Positions 50,776 through 60,744 of a DNA stretch of 64,000 nt are shown piece after piece (the first letter of the stretch is position 1; each line of letters starts with the position of its first letter). The stretch is from Verrucomicrobiota bacterium (GTDB lineage Bacteria > Verrucomicrobiota > Verrucomicrobiia > Methylacidiphilales > UBA1321): contig JABDHJ010000012.1 in NCBI GenBank assembly GCA_013285645.1, forward strand, positions 17,637 through 81,636, written 5' to 3'. The notes beneath the pieces are model-generated. The model searched no databases and was not told the DNA's origin. It saw only the letters and a program-made list of their open reading frames with translations. The position numbers and the translations under genes are program-made.

Positions 50776-52137
50776 TCAGGCAAATACCGCGCGACAGATG
50801 ATGACTGAAGCGATCGGCCCGATCACATCCGCGACCAATCCGGCGGGAATTGCATGGCGCGTCTTGCGAATCCCGACTGAGCCGAAGTAAACCGCGATGA
50901 CATAGAAGGTCGTTTCCGAACAGCCGTAGAGGGTGCCTGCTGTCAAGGCCAGGAGACTGTCAGCGCCACCATTTTTCACCAGGTCGGTGAAGAGTCCCAG
51001 GGAAGCGGCGCTACTGAAAGGCCGGATGACTGAGAGGGGCACCAACTCGGGTGGAAAGTGAAGAAGGTTCGTGATGGGACGCAAAATCCAGGTGATGAGG
51101 TCCATGCCGCCCGCAGCTTGGAACATTCCCACGGCCACCAACATGCCCACAATATAGGGCAGGATGCGCAGAAAAACCTGGAAGCCTTCTTTGCCCCCTT
51201 CCACAAATTCTTCGTATACCGGAATGCGGCGCAAGGCGGCATAGAGCGGAAAAAAGAGAATTAACCAAGGTATGGCCATCACCGACAAGGCGTTGACCAG
51301 TCGCACCAAAGCGGGATGTTGGGCTTCTCCCGCCGCAGGCAGCCGCCCGATCAATTCAGGAAATGCCGTTACAGCCAGCATCAAGATGAAGAGCAAGCCG
51401 GCGATTCCGAGAATCACGGAGGCGTAGGGGATCCATGGTAAAGATTCATCGGTCCGCGCCGCCTGCTCCTGCACTTTTTGTCCTTCACTCGCTCCTTCGT
51501 GGATCTTGTTCGGGGCGAGATGAGTAGATGCTGTTTCTTCCAAGGGCGGCAACCGATACCAAGGCGTTCTCTCCAAGACTTTACAAGCCGTAATGGCAGC
51601 TGCGTGGGCCACGAGCGTTGCGGCCAGCGACGTGCCGATGATAACGGTCGGATTTTTGGAACCCGCCGCGACCAAGACGGCAATGACGGTCACCGGAATC
51701 AGCGTGATGGAACTAGTGTTGATCGCGAGGAGCATACACATCGCGTTGGTGGCAACGCCGGGACGTTTGTTGAGCGACTCCAATTCGCTCATGGCCCGGA
51801 GACCCAGCGGTGTAGCGGCGTTATTGAGACCGAGGATATTCGCCGCCATATTGACGATGATCGCTCCCATTGCAGGATGATCAGGCGGAACTTCCGGAAA
51901 AAGCCAGACCATGATCGGCTTCAAGGCGCGCCCAAGACGGTGAACCAGTCCGGCCTTTTCAGCCAACCGCATCAAGCCGAGCCACAGGGTCATCGTCGCC
52001 AGCAGCGTGAGGCCGAGCGGGTAGACCGCATAGATGGCCTTATCGATGGCGATCTGGCTGACTTCTGCAATTTTGCCGTTAAAACCGCCGATCAATACCC
52101 CAAGGCCGATCAGACCAAGCCAGATATAATTCAGCAT
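50776..52137 (-). CDS. SpmA-SpmB fused membrane protein (nucleoside-recognition domains)
   Basis: 453 residues. Two nucleoside-recognition (Gate) domains: residues ~40-190 with LFPEVPPDHPAMGAIIVNMAANILGLNNAATPLGLRAM, the SpmA mark, and ~300-450 with LPYIVGMLVAVGMFQAAGGMD and GCSETTFYVIAVYFGSVGIRKTRHAI, the SpmB mark. In spore-formers these are separate genes needed for spore dehydration. In non-spore-formers the fused form has an unknown transport role. The ribokinase neighbour hints at nucleoside or pentose handling. Confidence 0.88.
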   Translation of the reverse strand: MLNYIWLGLIGLGVLIGGFNGKIAEVSQIAIDKAIYAVYPLGLTLLATMTLWLGLMRLAEKAGLVHRLGRALKPIMVWLFPEVPPDHPAMGAIIVNMAANILGLNNAATPLGLRAMSELESLNKRPGVATNAMCMLLAINTSSITLIPVTVIAVLVAAGSKNPTVIIGTSLAATLVAHAAAITACKVLERTPWYRLPPLEETASTHLAPNKIHEGASEGQKVQEQAARTDESLPWIPYASVILGIAGLLFILMLAVTAFPELIGRLPAAGEAQHPALVRLVNALSVMAIPWLILFFPLYAALRRIPVYEEFVEGGKEGFQVFLRILPYIVGMLVAVGMFQAAGGMDLITWILRPITNLLHFPPELVPLSVIRPFSSAASLGLFTDLVKNGGADSLLALTAGTLYGCSETTFYVIAVYFGSVGIRKTRHAIPAGLVADVIGPIASVIICRAVFA

Positions 52138-52280
52138 GGGCTAGATCAAGCTCCCGGATGACAACACGCAACGCATCGTCACTCTTTTGCACCGTTTGCG
52201 CCAAAACGCCAGCCGAACCGCTGACGGGTAATGGTACAGTTTCAGGCTTAACGGAAAGTTTTCTCTAACAATCCGTTATT

Positions 52281-53096
52281 TTAGTGAACCGCGCCGAGCC
52301 AATCCTGGCCGCAAGCGCCGCCACCCACCTGGCTCGTGACTTCATAATCCGTTCCGTCCATCCGGACAAGCGGTAGATAAAACTTCGAGATTTTATCGAG
52401 CGAACCGGCTGCGTAATGTCCGATGAAGGAGCGCCGGAAACGGTCTTTCGAGCGATTCGGGCCCGAACCATGGATCACCGAGCCACCGAAGAAAAGCGTG
52501 TCGCCGGGCTCCATCGGCATTTCGACCGCTTTCATTCCCTTGGGAATGCGAGTGATGGCGCCGGAAAAAGTTTCGCGCCTCACCGTCTCACCCGCGTCCT
52601 CCTGGCAAAGAATATTTCCGCGGTGCGAGCCAGGCACCAACATCATGCAGCCGTTCTCGCGATCCACCTTGTCGATCGCAGTCCAGGCGCCAATGCAGGT
52701 CCCCGGATCAACCAGCAAATAGAGATTGTCCTGGTGCATCGCCTGGCCACGCGCGCCGGGTGCCTTGAAGTAGTACATCGATTGCGTTGCCACCGGCTCT
52801 TCACCAATAATGACCTCGAGACACTTTTGCACGACGGGATGAAGCATATATCGGCGAGCCGTGGCATTGAAACGATGCGGATGAACAACGCGGGGATATT
52901 GAAAAAGGGGATCATTAGGGTCACGGACCCCATCGTCAAAGGACTTGGAAAATTCGTTCTGATGAATTTGCTCGAAGGTCTCCTTGATCTCGGCCACTTC
53001 CTCCATTGAAAAGAGGCCACGTGCGACAGCGAAGCCATCCCGTTCATAAGTTGCCTTTAATTCATCCAGATCGATGTGCGATAGGGTCTGTGTCAT
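52281..53096 (-). CDS. Phytanoyl-CoA dioxygenase (PhyH) family protein, second copy
   Basis: 271 residues, the same architecture as the first copy. Iron ligands: His121 and Asp123 in MHQDN, and the distal His in VIHGSGPN; NRSKDRFRRSFIGHY provides the 2-oxoglutarate contact. Shared blocks across the whole length (FKAPGARGQAMHQDN versus FKPPGGKGQGMHQDN) show the two genes are paralogues. Divergent from an AraC regulator with 71 nt between, as in the first pair. Substrate unknown. Confidence 0.9.
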   Translation of the reverse strand: MTQTLSHIDLDELKATYERDGFAVARGLFSMEEVAEIKETFEQIHQNEFSKSFDDGVRDPNDPLFQYPRVVHPHRFNATARRYMLHPVVQKCLEVIIGEEPVATQSMYYFKAPGARGQAMHQDNLYLLVDPGTCIGAWTAIDKVDRENGCMMLVPGSHRGNILCQEDAGETVRRETFSGAITRIPKGMKAVEMPMEPGDTLFFGGSVIHGSGPNRSKDRFRRSFIGHYAAGSLDKISKFYLPLVRMDGTDYEVTSQVGGGACGQDWLGAVH

Positions 53097-53130
53097 GTTC
53101 TGAGGTTAACTCAACGACACAAAAAGAGAA

Positions 53131-53157
53131 TTGGCTCCATGGCTGAAAACCTATAAT
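53131..53157 (+). promoter_or_regulatory. Putative promoter of AraC regulator, second copy
   Basis: TTGGCT (53131-53136), a 15-nt spacer, and TATAAT (53152-53157), ending 10 nt before the AraC ATG. CCTATAAT is in the same place before the first AraC gene, so both transcripts may have almost no leader. Confidence 0.4.
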
Positions 53158-53167
53158 CTACGACTGC

Positions 53168-54052
53168 ATGAAAATTCCAAAAGGAGCCACATCCTTTTGC
53201 CCTCCCGCCCTGTCCATGCATGCCGGTTCCTTCACCGGGGCGACGATTCGGCATACCTTTCGCCCTCAGGGCACACGGGATTGGCTCCTGATCTATACGC
53301 GGGCCGGTTCGGGACTTTATCGCTTTCCGGGCGGTGCCTTCGACAGCGGCGCAGGCGATCTTACGCTCTATCGACCGGGTGTTTTTCAGGACTATCAATT
53401 TTCTCCACAGACCCGGAAATGGGATTTGCTCTATGCCCACTTTATTCCCCGGGCGGAATGGCTTCCGTGGTTGAATTGGCCGGAGAAATCGCCCGGCTTG
53501 ATGGTTCTTTCCCTGAAAGGTTCCGTTCTCTCCGATCAGATCGTCAACCGTCTGAAAGACATGATCCGTTTCACCAACGGTTCACAACCGCGACGACAGG
53601 TTTTCGGCCTGAACGCGCTGGAGGAAATCCTGCTCTGGTGCGATTCGATCAATCCGCGCCAGGCCTCTTCACAACCCGATCCTCGCATCGGACGGGCCCT
53701 CGATTTCCTGACGGCGCACGCCACGGAACCCTTTTCCGAGGACCGCCTGGCCCACGCGGCCGCGCTTTCTCCCTCGCGCCTACGACATCTTTTCCGCCTC
53801 GAGACCGGTGACTCGCCGCGACACTTCCAAGAACAGCAGCGCCTACTTCGTGCAAGGGACTTGCTCGCCATGTCTCGGCAAACGATCAGCGAAATCTCGT
53901 TGGAGCTTGGCTTCTCGAATCCATTTTATTTCACGCTTCGTTTTAAAAAGCAGACAGGAGAAAGTCCACGCGCCTTCCGTCAGCGAATTACCGGACCTGC
54001 CGTTGCGGTGACGAGCCGGGTAAAAAGAGAAACAAAATCGCGCCGACCGTAA
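53168..54052 (+). CDS. AraC-family regulator, second copy
   Basis: 294 residues. Sensor part: RDWLLIYTRAGSGLYRFPGGAFDSGAGDLTLYRPGVFQDY. Helix-turn-helix pair near the end: EDRLAHAAALSPSRLRHLFRLETGDSPRHFQEQQRLLRARDLL and ISEISLELGFSNPFYFTLRFKKQTGESPRAFR. Likely controls the divergent PhyH gene. About 20 extra C-terminal residues (TGPAVAVTSRVKRETKSRRP) extend past the AraC domain and overlap the convergent GT87 gene by 65 nt. Confidence 0.92.
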   Translation: MKIPKGATSFCPPALSMHAGSFTGATIRHTFRPQGTRDWLLIYTRAGSGLYRFPGGAFDSGAGDLTLYRPGVFQDYQFSPQTRKWDLLYAHFIPRAEWLPWLNWPEKSPGLMVLSLKGSVLSDQIVNRLKDMIRFTNGSQPRRQVFGLNALEEILLWCDSINPRQASSQPDPRIGRALDFLTAHATEPFSEDRLAHAAALSPSRLRHLFRLETGDSPRHFQEQQRLLRARDLLAMSRQTISEISLELGFSNPFYFTLRFKKQTGESPRAFRQRITGPAVAVTSRVKRETKSRRP

Positions 54053-55271
54053 AGCAAAAGCTCGGCAAATTGATAATCCATGGCTGCTCCGGTACCGCGA
54101 GATAGACATACCATCCGAGTGGCAACGCGATCATGCACGGCCACATACCCCAGGGAATTCGGCTCGCGCCTATCAATCCGAGGGCGAAGACGTTGAGGAT
54201 AAGTAGATCGTTATAATTATTTCGATAGGCCGGCAAAAAGAGATCGATGATAAACATCCAAGCCGCAAGACCAACGAGTAAGCGCTCGATCCGTTCCATG
54301 CGCGAAAACCAGAGCCACAACGCAAATGGTATGCCTGCCACGAGGAGAACGGGCAACGCGGGAAACGGCTCGACACCCATCCATTTCAACAACGCATGCG
54401 CCGAGAAATCGGCATACGAAATGACCACAAAATTGGCGATCGTATCCGTGGCAATGCCCTCGATTTCCGGCGGATACGCTTGTGGAGAATGGGGATTAAA
54501 ATCGGTGCGATAGATTTCGGAATAGGTCTGCATCGCCGAGTTATATTGGGACCAGCAATCGCTCTCCGACAGCATCGGTAGTCCCACACCAAGCAACAGA
54601 CCCGCCGCCGCACCGATTAATTGTCCGCGCCGATGCAAGGCCAGGAACGGCATGAGCGCAAGCAGCGGCGGACGCCACGCGCCCAGAAGCCCGGCCAGAA
54701 ATCCCGCCACGAAACCGTTGCTTCGTTTGGGATCAAGAGTCAACGCCAGCCAGCACGCGAAAACAAAAAGCAGCAGCACATAGACTTGGCCTCGCTCCGC
54801 GTGCAGGCGCCAGGCCGCCGTGTAAGTCAGGCCCGTGATGAACAGCGCCAGCAGCCGGCGTTGGCGTGATGTCGTGCATTGTCGCAACCACAACCACGCC
54901 GTCCCCAGCAAGAGCAGCCATTGCATGACCAGCCAGGTCCACTGCGCGGTACGATAAGACATTTCCGCCAGCGGCAAATGCAGGATCAGCAGTCCGGGCG
55001 AAGCCGTGGTTTTGCTCACAACCAGGCTGGGATTATTATAGGGATCGCAATACTCCTGCGGGTCGGACTCGCGCCATTTGTAGTGATAGGGATCGATGCC
55101 GTGCGCCAGCAACCGCACGCCTGTGATTCGATTCCGAAAATCGATCGCGCCGCCCTGCGCAACGTTCTCGCAGTCGATGCCGAAACTCACCAGCAGCACG
55201 AGGCCGAGAACCACCCAGCCCACAATCGGTACGATGCCTTTCATTCGGATAAACCCGGACGATACGGGCAT
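53988..55271 (-). CDS. GT87-like membrane glycosyltransferase (DUF2029)
   Basis: 427 residues from the ATG at 55271; an ATG at 55244 is equally possible. About ten membrane segments and the DUF2029 opening: DFRNRITGVRLLAHGIDPYHYKW, where the Asp is the likely catalytic residue of this polyprenyl-phosphate-mannose-type GT-C family. LHLPLAEMSYRTAQWTWLVMQWLLLLG and RGQVYVLLLFVFACWLAL are typical. It would add a sugar on the outer face of the inner membrane. The 3' end overlaps the AraC gene. Confidence 0.82.
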   Translation of the reverse strand: MPVSSGFIRMKGIVPIVGWVVLGLVLLVSFGIDCENVAQGGAIDFRNRITGVRLLAHGIDPYHYKWRESDPQEYCDPYNNPSLVVSKTTASPGLLILHLPLAEMSYRTAQWTWLVMQWLLLLGTAWLWLRQCTTSRQRRLLALFITGLTYTAAWRLHAERGQVYVLLLFVFACWLALTLDPKRSNGFVAGFLAGLLGAWRPPLLALMPFLALHRRGQLIGAAAGLLLGVGLPMLSESDCWSQYNSAMQTYSEIYRTDFNPHSPQAYPPEIEGIATDTIANFVVISYADFSAHALLKWMGVEPFPALPVLLVAGIPFALWLWFSRMERIERLLVGLAAWMFIIDLFLPAYRNNYNDLLILNVFALGLIGASRIPWGMWPCMIALPLGWYVYLAVPEQPWIINLPSFCFTVGAILFLFLPGSSPQRQVR

Positions 55272-55374
55272 GCACCGGTCCGCGCAATTCCATTGTCCCT
55301 CGACGATGCAGAACTACCTGGGATCCATCCAATGCTTGCCTTTTCGAAAAACCTTACCGATAAAGGGTCCGCCC

Positions 55375-55836
55375 ATGATTTCGACCGATCCTCTTCCCGT
55401 CGATGCCCTCGAAGCCACGCCGGTTTTGGCGGGAGTCACGGAGGAAGCGCTCACGTTGCTGGCGCAGGAAGGCATTTACCATCATTTCATGGCCAACGAA
55501 GTGGTCGTGCGCGAAGGCGACCCGGGCCACTCGTTTTATATCCTCGTGGAAGGCGATGTCGAAGTGATCAAGAACCTCGAGAGCGAGCACGCGGTTTCCC
55601 TGGCCGTGCTGCGTAGCCGAACATTTTTTGGTGAACTGTGCGTGGTCGATCCCGTCCCCCGCGCTGCCACCGTCTATGCGTTGACGCCGGTCAAGGCGAT
55701 CGAAATCAAGGCCGCCACGCTGCATCATCTCTCCGTGCGCATGCCTGCCCAATTCGCCATCGTGCTGCTCAATATCGCCCGCGATATGGCCCGTCGTCTT
55801 CGCACGCTGGATGAGGCCTATGCGGCCAAAACGTAG
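55375..55836 (+). CDS. Cyclic-nucleotide-binding domain protein (no DNA-binding domain)
   Basis: 153 residues from the ATG at 55375; the frame is open 93 codons upstream but that part is antisense to the GT87 gene. cNMP domain: EGIYHHFMANEVVVREGDPGHSFYILVEGDVEVIKNLE, then LRSRTFFGELCVVDPVPRAATVYALTPVKAIEI with the phosphate-binding cassette FFGELCVVDPVPRAATV. The helix after it ends the protein, so there is no Crp-type helix-turn-helix. A small regulatory sensor; the partner is unknown. Confidence 0.85.
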   Translation: MISTDPLPVDALEATPVLAGVTEEALTLLAQEGIYHHFMANEVVVREGDPGHSFYILVEGDVEVIKNLESEHAVSLAVLRSRTFFGELCVVDPVPRAATVYALTPVKAIEIKAATLHHLSVRMPAQFAIVLLNIARDMARRLRTLDEAYAAKT

Positions 55837-55841
55837 CAGCG

Positions 55842-57062
55842 CTACCTCACCGCGAGTCGAACCAAGTCGAGCGCAACCTGCGACGCCATGTATTTGAAGA
55901 CCTCGCGCTGGGTCGATAGGTTCTTCTGCAACACTTGCGTCGTTTTGTTTTTAACGGCGAGGCCGAAGTAGACCAAGCCCACCGGTTTTTCGACCGTGCC
56001 GCCAGTTGGGCCCGCAATGCCCGTCACCGCAACGGCGAGATCGGCGCCACTCCGCTGCAATGCGCCTTCGGCCATTGCCTGCGCAACCTCCGCGCTGACC
56101 GCGCCGTGCTTGTCGAGCAACTCCACAGGGACGCCCAGTTCCGCCGTCTTCGCTTCGTTCGCGTAAGTCACCCAGCCGTAGCGGAACATTTCCGAGCTGC
56201 CAGAAACGTTGGTGATCCGACTGGCGACCAATCCACCCGTGCATGATTCAGCGGTTGCGATTGTTTTGCCGGCAGCACGAGCGATTCGCACCACCGCTTG
56301 CTCCATCGTCTCACTTCCTTCGGCGTAAATCGTGTCGCCAAGTGTCTTGCGCGCTAAAGCGCCTGCTTGTTGTACGAGCTTTTCATCAGCCGCGATCAAT
56401 CGCAGATCCATCTCGCCGGGACGCGCGCAATACCCAACTTCGATCGGTCCGAGCGCCTTCACTTTATCTTCGAGCAGAATTTGCACCTTCGTTTCACCGA
56501 GGCCTAGGACGCGCAGCGAGACTTCATGCACCGTGCCCAGGGAAGTGGAGAATCTTTTACGCAACCAAGGCAGCGCCTCTTTCTCCCACATCGGACGCAA
56601 TTCGTTTGGTGGACCGGGCAACAGAACCGCGACGGTTCTTTCGTTTTCGACGATGAGGCCGGGCGCGGTTCCGTTCGCGTTCTCGAGCACCACACCGCCC
56701 TCGGGAACCATCGCCTGCGCGCGCTGCAAATCGTTCATGGCGAAATTGCGCTTCGAGAATTTAACTCCGATGCCATCGAGAATTTCCTGGTGGAAGATCA
56801 GTTTCTTTCCGAATACTTCCGACGTCGCCTCGCGCGTGATGTCATCCGAGGTCGGCCCGAGACCGCCCGTGACAATGACGAGTTCCGCACGCGAAATGGC
56901 CTGCTCAAGCGCCTCGGCAATTGCGACGCCATCAGGCACGGTCACCTGCCGCTCCACGCGCAGGCCAAGTCCGAAAAGACTCTGCGCCAAAAATCCGAGA
57001 TGCGTATTAGTGACGTGTCCCAGCAGAAGTTCGGTTCCGGTATTGATGATCTCGACGCGCAT
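55842..57062 (-). CDS. cinA: CinA family protein (nicotinamide-nucleotide amidase / pyrophosphatase)
   Basis: 406 residues. N-terminal MoaB/MogA-like domain: EIINTGTELLLGHVTNTHLGFLAQSL and VIVTGGLGPTSDDITREATSEV. C-terminal CinA amidase domain: ATAESCTGGLVASRITNVSGSSEMFRYGWVTYANEAKTAELGV with the catalytic Ser, and AVTGIAGPTGG. It recycles pyridine nucleotides; the competence-related name is historical. Full length for the two-domain form. Confidence 0.94.
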   Translation of the reverse strand: MRVEIINTGTELLLGHVTNTHLGFLAQSLFGLGLRVERQVTVPDGVAIAEALEQAISRAELVIVTGGLGPTSDDITREATSEVFGKKLIFHQEILDGIGVKFSKRNFAMNDLQRAQAMVPEGGVVLENANGTAPGLIVENERTVAVLLPGPPNELRPMWEKEALPWLRKRFSTSLGTVHEVSLRVLGLGETKVQILLEDKVKALGPIEVGYCARPGEMDLRLIAADEKLVQQAGALARKTLGDTIYAEGSETMEQAVVRIARAAGKTIATAESCTGGLVASRITNVSGSSEMFRYGWVTYANEAKTAELGVPVELLDKHGAVSAEVAQAMAEGALQRSGADLAVAVTGIAGPTGGTVEKPVGLVYFGLAVKNKTTQVLQKNLSTQREVFKYMASQVALDLVRLAVR

Positions 57063-57152
57063 GAAGCCAGCTTACTTAAAAAACCGCGCGCGTCATCCGG
57101 AGCTTCGCACTTTGCATTGACCGCGAGGCCCTGCCGACTAGCCTTCCTCTCA

Positions 57153-57734
57153 ATGAAGACGCTTATCCGCTCCTTGCTGATCACTTCACTACTGGTGGGA
57201 ATGACGGTTATTTCCCTGCGAGCGGATAATTACCTGAAAAATGCCGACATGAAGGAAGGCTTCGCGGGCTGGCATGGTGATGCAAACGCCGCCTTTCTTA
57301 AGCCGGATGGCACGGAGGGGGCCGATGGCGATGCGGATGTCACCCCCGTCATCAAGATGTCCCTGGGAGGCGAGTCCCGCTCTGTCTATCAAGACATTGA
57401 GACGCGCGACAAACCAATCACGATGCACGTCAAGGTCGAGGTCTTTGCCTCCAGCGACTTCAAGCGCAGCTCCCATGCAGATGATTATAACACCACCTGG
57501 AAGCCCGGCAGCATCTGGTACTGGTCCGCCATCGCCCTTCCGAATATCGACTTCTGGATCCGCGGTGGGTCAACCGGTTATTTTTATAAACTCATGAATC
57601 TCAAGCCGGGAGCCTGGACCACAGTGGACGGGCGCTTTGAAAACCTGCCCCAGGATTTGGACCGCTCCATCGATTTCTGTATCCCCGCCGGCAAGGGCGC
57701 GATTTATCTCAAGAATCCGGTAGCCGAGCCGTAA
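57153..57734 (+). CDS. Exported protein of unknown function
   Basis: 193 residues from the ATG at 57153; the frame is open 209 codons upstream, antisense to cinA, and is rejected. Signal peptide KTLIRSLLITSLLVGMTVISLRA. The mature part is beta-rich: NYLKNADMKEGFAGWHGDANAAFLKPDG, then VIKMSLGGESRSVYQDIETRDKPITMHVKVEVFASSDFKRSSH. The 'N....dGF.gWhgd' opening and jelly-roll look resemble carbohydrate-binding or galactose-binding-like folds. Function unknown. Confidence 0.7.
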   Translation: MKTLIRSLLITSLLVGMTVISLRADNYLKNADMKEGFAGWHGDANAAFLKPDGTEGADGDADVTPVIKMSLGGESRSVYQDIETRDKPITMHVKVEVFASSDFKRSSHADDYNTTWKPGSIWYWSAIALPNIDFWIRGGSTGYFYKLMNLKPGAWTTVDGRFENLPQDLDRSIDFCIPAGKGAIYLKNPVAEP

Positions 57735-57784
57735 GGTTCTGACGTCATCCGTCGACAAGTACGCGATGGCTGCTTTATTAAGGG

Positions 57785-59830
57785 ATGTCCTTCAAGCTTG
57801 TTAGCCCGTTTCCGCCGTTGGGCGATCAGCCGCAGGCGATTGAGAAATTACTGAAGCGCATCCGCACCGGGGAAAAGCATTCCACGCTGCTGGGCGTCAC
57901 TGGCTCGGGCAAGACGTTCACCATGGCCAACGTCATCGCGAAGCTGGACCGGCCAACGCTGATTCTTTCCCACAACAAAACGCTCGCCGCGCAGCTCTAT
58001 AGCGAGTTCAAGCAGTTCTTCCCGGAGAACGCCGTCGAATATTTCGTCTCCTACTTCGATTACTACCAGCCGGAGGCCTACATTCCGCGCAGCGACACTT
58101 ACATCGAAAAGGATTCGAGCGTGAACGAGGAGATCGAGCGCCTGCGTCTCGCCGCGACCAGTTCGCTTCTGACCCGGCGCGATGTCGTCCTCGTCGCGAG
58201 CGTCTCGTGCATCTACGGCTTGGGCTCGCCGGAGGATTACAAGGACATGGTCTGCCCTGTACATAAGGGACAATTTCTCACGCGCGAAACGCTACTGGCA
58301 CGCCTCGTCGAAATGCAATATGAGCGGAATGATTTCCAGCTGACGCGCGGCAAGTTTCGCGTGCGCGGCGACACGGTCGAGCTTTGTCCCGCCTACACTG
58401 AGGATGCTGTGCGCGTCGAATTCTTCGGCGACGAAGTCGAACGCCTCACCCGTTTCGATCCGATCAGCGGCGAGAGCACGGACATCCTGGAAGAGATCAC
58501 TTTCTTCGCCGCGCGGCACTACGTCACGCCCGCCGACAAGATGCGCATCGCCATGGGGACGATCCGCACGGAGCTTGACGAGCGCGTGGCTGAATTCGAG
58601 AAGCAGGGGAAACTTCTCGAGGCGCAACGACTGAAAATGCGCACCACGTTCGATCTCGAAATGATGGAGGAGATGGGCTTTTGCAACGGCATCGAAAATT
58701 ATTCCCGCCACACCAGCGGACGTCCGCCCGGCTCGCGACCCTACACGTTGATCGACTTCTTCCCGCCCGATTTTCTCACCATCATTGATGAATCGCATGT
58801 CGCCGTGCCGCAGATCGGCGGGATGTACGAAGGCGACCGCTCACGCAAGACGGTGCTGGTCGAGCACGGTTTCCGGCTCCCTTCCGCGCTCGATAATCGC
58901 CCGCTTAAATTTGATGAATTCGACGCGCTTGTCGGTCAGCGACTCTACGTTTCGGCCACGCCCTCGAAATATGAAGTGGAGAAATCGGGCGGCATCACCG
59001 CCGAGCAAATCATTCGTCCCACCGGACTGCTTGATCCCGAGATCGTGATCAAGCCGCTGACGGGTCAGATCGATGATCTTCTCGAACAGGCGCGGCTGCG
59101 CGTGGAGAAAGGCGAACGCGTTCTTGTCACCACACTGACCAAGCGGACGGCCGAGGACCTCGCCGATTACCTGCGCGATCTCGGCGTGAAGGTGCGCTAC
59201 ATCCATTCGGAAATTGATACCATCGAGCGCGTCGAAATCCTGCGCAGTCTGCGCACCGGCGAAGTCGATGTCCTCATCGGAATCAACCTACTGCGCGAGG
59301 GTCTCGATCTACCCGAAGTCTCGCTCGTTGCGGTGCTCGATGCCGACAAGGAGGGCTTTCTTCGCTCGCAAACATCGCTCATCCAGACGGCGGGCCGCGC
59401 GGCGCGTCACCTCAACGGCCTTGTCATTCTTTACGCGGACAAAATCACCGATTCCATCAAGGCACTCATCGCGATCAGCAAGATACGGCGCGAAAAGCAG
59501 GTCGCTTATAATACGGAGCATGGCATCACGCCGCGCTCCGTCGTCCGGGCCGTGCAGGAAAGTCTGGGCAACGTCCTCAAGGGCCGCCAAATCGCGGCCA
59601 ATGTCGTCGGCGAAGGGACGCCCGACATGGACGTCATGCAAGTCCTCCAGGAACTCGAATCCGAAATGCTCGCCGCCTCCGCCTCCATGCACTACGAGAA
59701 AGCCGCGCTCCTCCGCGACCAGATCATGGAACTCAAAACCCAAGCCGGTCTCGACAAAATTGAGCCCAAGCGCAACCCCGCCGCCTATCCAAAAAACAAA
59801 GGCGTCCGCAAGCCCGCGAAGAAGATTTGA
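57785..59830 (+). CDS. uvrB: Excinuclease ABC subunit B
   Basis: 681 residues, full length. Walker [11 protein letters not shown] at about residue 40, [31 protein letters not shown] beta-hairpin region, [39 protein letters not shown] and a C-terminal UVR domain ([17 protein letters not shown]) that binds UvrC. It verifies lesions delivered by UvrA in nucleotide excision repair. Confidence 0.98.
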   Translation: MSFKLVSPFPPLGDQPQAIEKLLKRIRTGEKHSTLLGVTGSGKTFTMANVIAKLDRPTLILSHNKTLAAQLYSEFKQFFPENAVEYFVSYFDYYQPEAYIPRSDTYIEKDSSVNEEIERLRLAATSSLLTRRDVVLVASVSCIYGLGSPEDYKDMVCPVHKGQFLTRETLLARLVEMQYERNDFQLTRGKFRVRGDTVELCPAYTEDAVRVEFFGDEVERLTRFDPISGESTDILEEITFFAARHYVTPADKMRIAMGTIRTELDERVAEFEKQGKLLEAQRLKMRTTFDLEMMEEMGFCNGIENYSRHTSGRPPGSRPYTLIDFFPPDFLTIIDESHVAVPQIGGMYEGDRSRKTVLVEHGFRLPSALDNRPLKFDEFDALVGQRLYVSATPSKYEVEKSGGITAEQIIRPTGLLDPEIVIKPLTGQIDDLLEQARLRVEKGERVLVTTLTKRTAEDLADYLRDLGVKVRYIHSEIDTIERVEILRSLRTGEVDVLIGINLLREGLDLPEVSLVAVLDADKEGFLRSQTSLIQTAGRAARHLNGLVILYADKITDSIKALIAISKIRREKQVAYNTEHGITPRSVVRAVQESLGNVLKGRQIAANVVGEGTPDMDVMQVLQELESEMLAASASMHYEKAALLRDQIMELKTQAGLDKIEPKRNPAAYPKNKGVRKPAKKI

Positions 59831-59850
59831 GTTGTAGTCCAAGAGGCCAT

Positions 59851-60378
59851 ATGGACGGAATACCCAAGAAGATATTTTTAGATACCAACGTGGTGAATTT
59901 TATCTTGGAGCACAGTGTCCATATTCATGAGAATGTCGATATGCCCATCGGTATCAAATCGCGTGTTGGACGCGATATCTATGCGCTTCGCAATATATGG
60001 ATGATTGGCGGAAGGATGCACTGGCAGATTGTCATTTCTATCACAACTCTAGATGAATTATCTCAAACTAGAGACGCGGACAAACTGCAAGGTTTAATAA
60101 ATTGGGGACAGGAAATCGTCGATTATCAGGGTGGCTTAGAAGATCTTCGGGGTCTTGAACTGCCCCATCCCGTTACTACGAGGAAGCTGCTATCCATATT
60201 GCCGGATGAGCAAGACAGAAAATTATTAACCGACGCCCTTAAGGCACGGTGTGATTCGTTTTGTACTCGCGATTGGAAGACGTTGTTGAAGTTTCGCGAA
60301 GAGCTAAAACTTATTCCTTTGCGAATTATGGCTCCTCATGAATGGTGGGAAAACATCAGACCATACGCTCAAATATAG
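59851..60378 (+). CDS. PIN-domain-like protein
   Basis: 175 residues from the ATG at 59851, preceded by AGAGG. IFLDTNVVNFILEH supplies the first acidic residue of a PIN nuclease fold; ISITTLDELSQTRD the second; CDSFCTRDWKTLLKF the last. PIN proteins cut RNA and often act as VapC-type toxins, but this one is longer than a typical VapC and has no antitoxin immediately upstream. Codon use is AT-richer than uvrB, suggesting a different origin. Confidence 0.7.
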   Translation: MDGIPKKIFLDTNVVNFILEHSVHIHENVDMPIGIKSRVGRDIYALRNIWMIGGRMHWQIVISITTLDELSQTRDADKLQGLINWGQEIVDYQGGLEDLRGLELPHPVTTRKLLSILPDEQDRKLLTDALKARCDSFCTRDWKTLLKFREELKLIPLRIMAPHEWWENIRPYAQI

Positions 60379-60465
60379 GTCCGCAGGTGCTTGCGGTTAT
60401 TTCAAAATATGGTTTCGAATTGACGTAAACTTGACTCTGCTCGCTTTTGCGTCTTATTTAAGAGC

Positions 60466-60744
60466 ATGACTACGATCACTCCGACCCAAGCCCGGGTAAA
60501 TCTTTCTTCCGTGCTGCGCCGCGCCTTGAAAGGCGACGACATTGGCATCGTGGTCGGAGGGCAGGTTGTGGCGCTGCGTCCTGTCGAAATTCTTTCCCGT
60601 GATTACGCCGAGCGGGAATATGGTCTCACTGCCACACAAATGAAAGTTGTTGCCAAAAAACTTCATGCCAAAGCCAAAAAAGCCCGCAAAGCCGGAAAAT
60701 CCAAAATCTTCACCGGCGACATCGAAGCACTCCTTAAAGATTGA
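60466..60744 (+). CDS. Phd/YefM-like antitoxin
   Basis: 92 residues. TITPTQARVNLSSVLRRALKGDDIGIVVGGQVVALRPVEILSRDYA is the Phd/YefM opening, which binds the operator DNA; the C-terminal Lys-rich stretch HAKAKKARKAGKSKIFTGDIEALLKD would wrap the toxin. It is followed, with overlap, by a RelE-like toxin frame. Confidence 0.75.
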   Translation: MTTITPTQARVNLSSVLRRALKGDDIGIVVGGQVVALRPVEILSRDYAEREYGLTATQMKVVAKKLHAKAKKARKAGKSKIFTGDIEALLKD

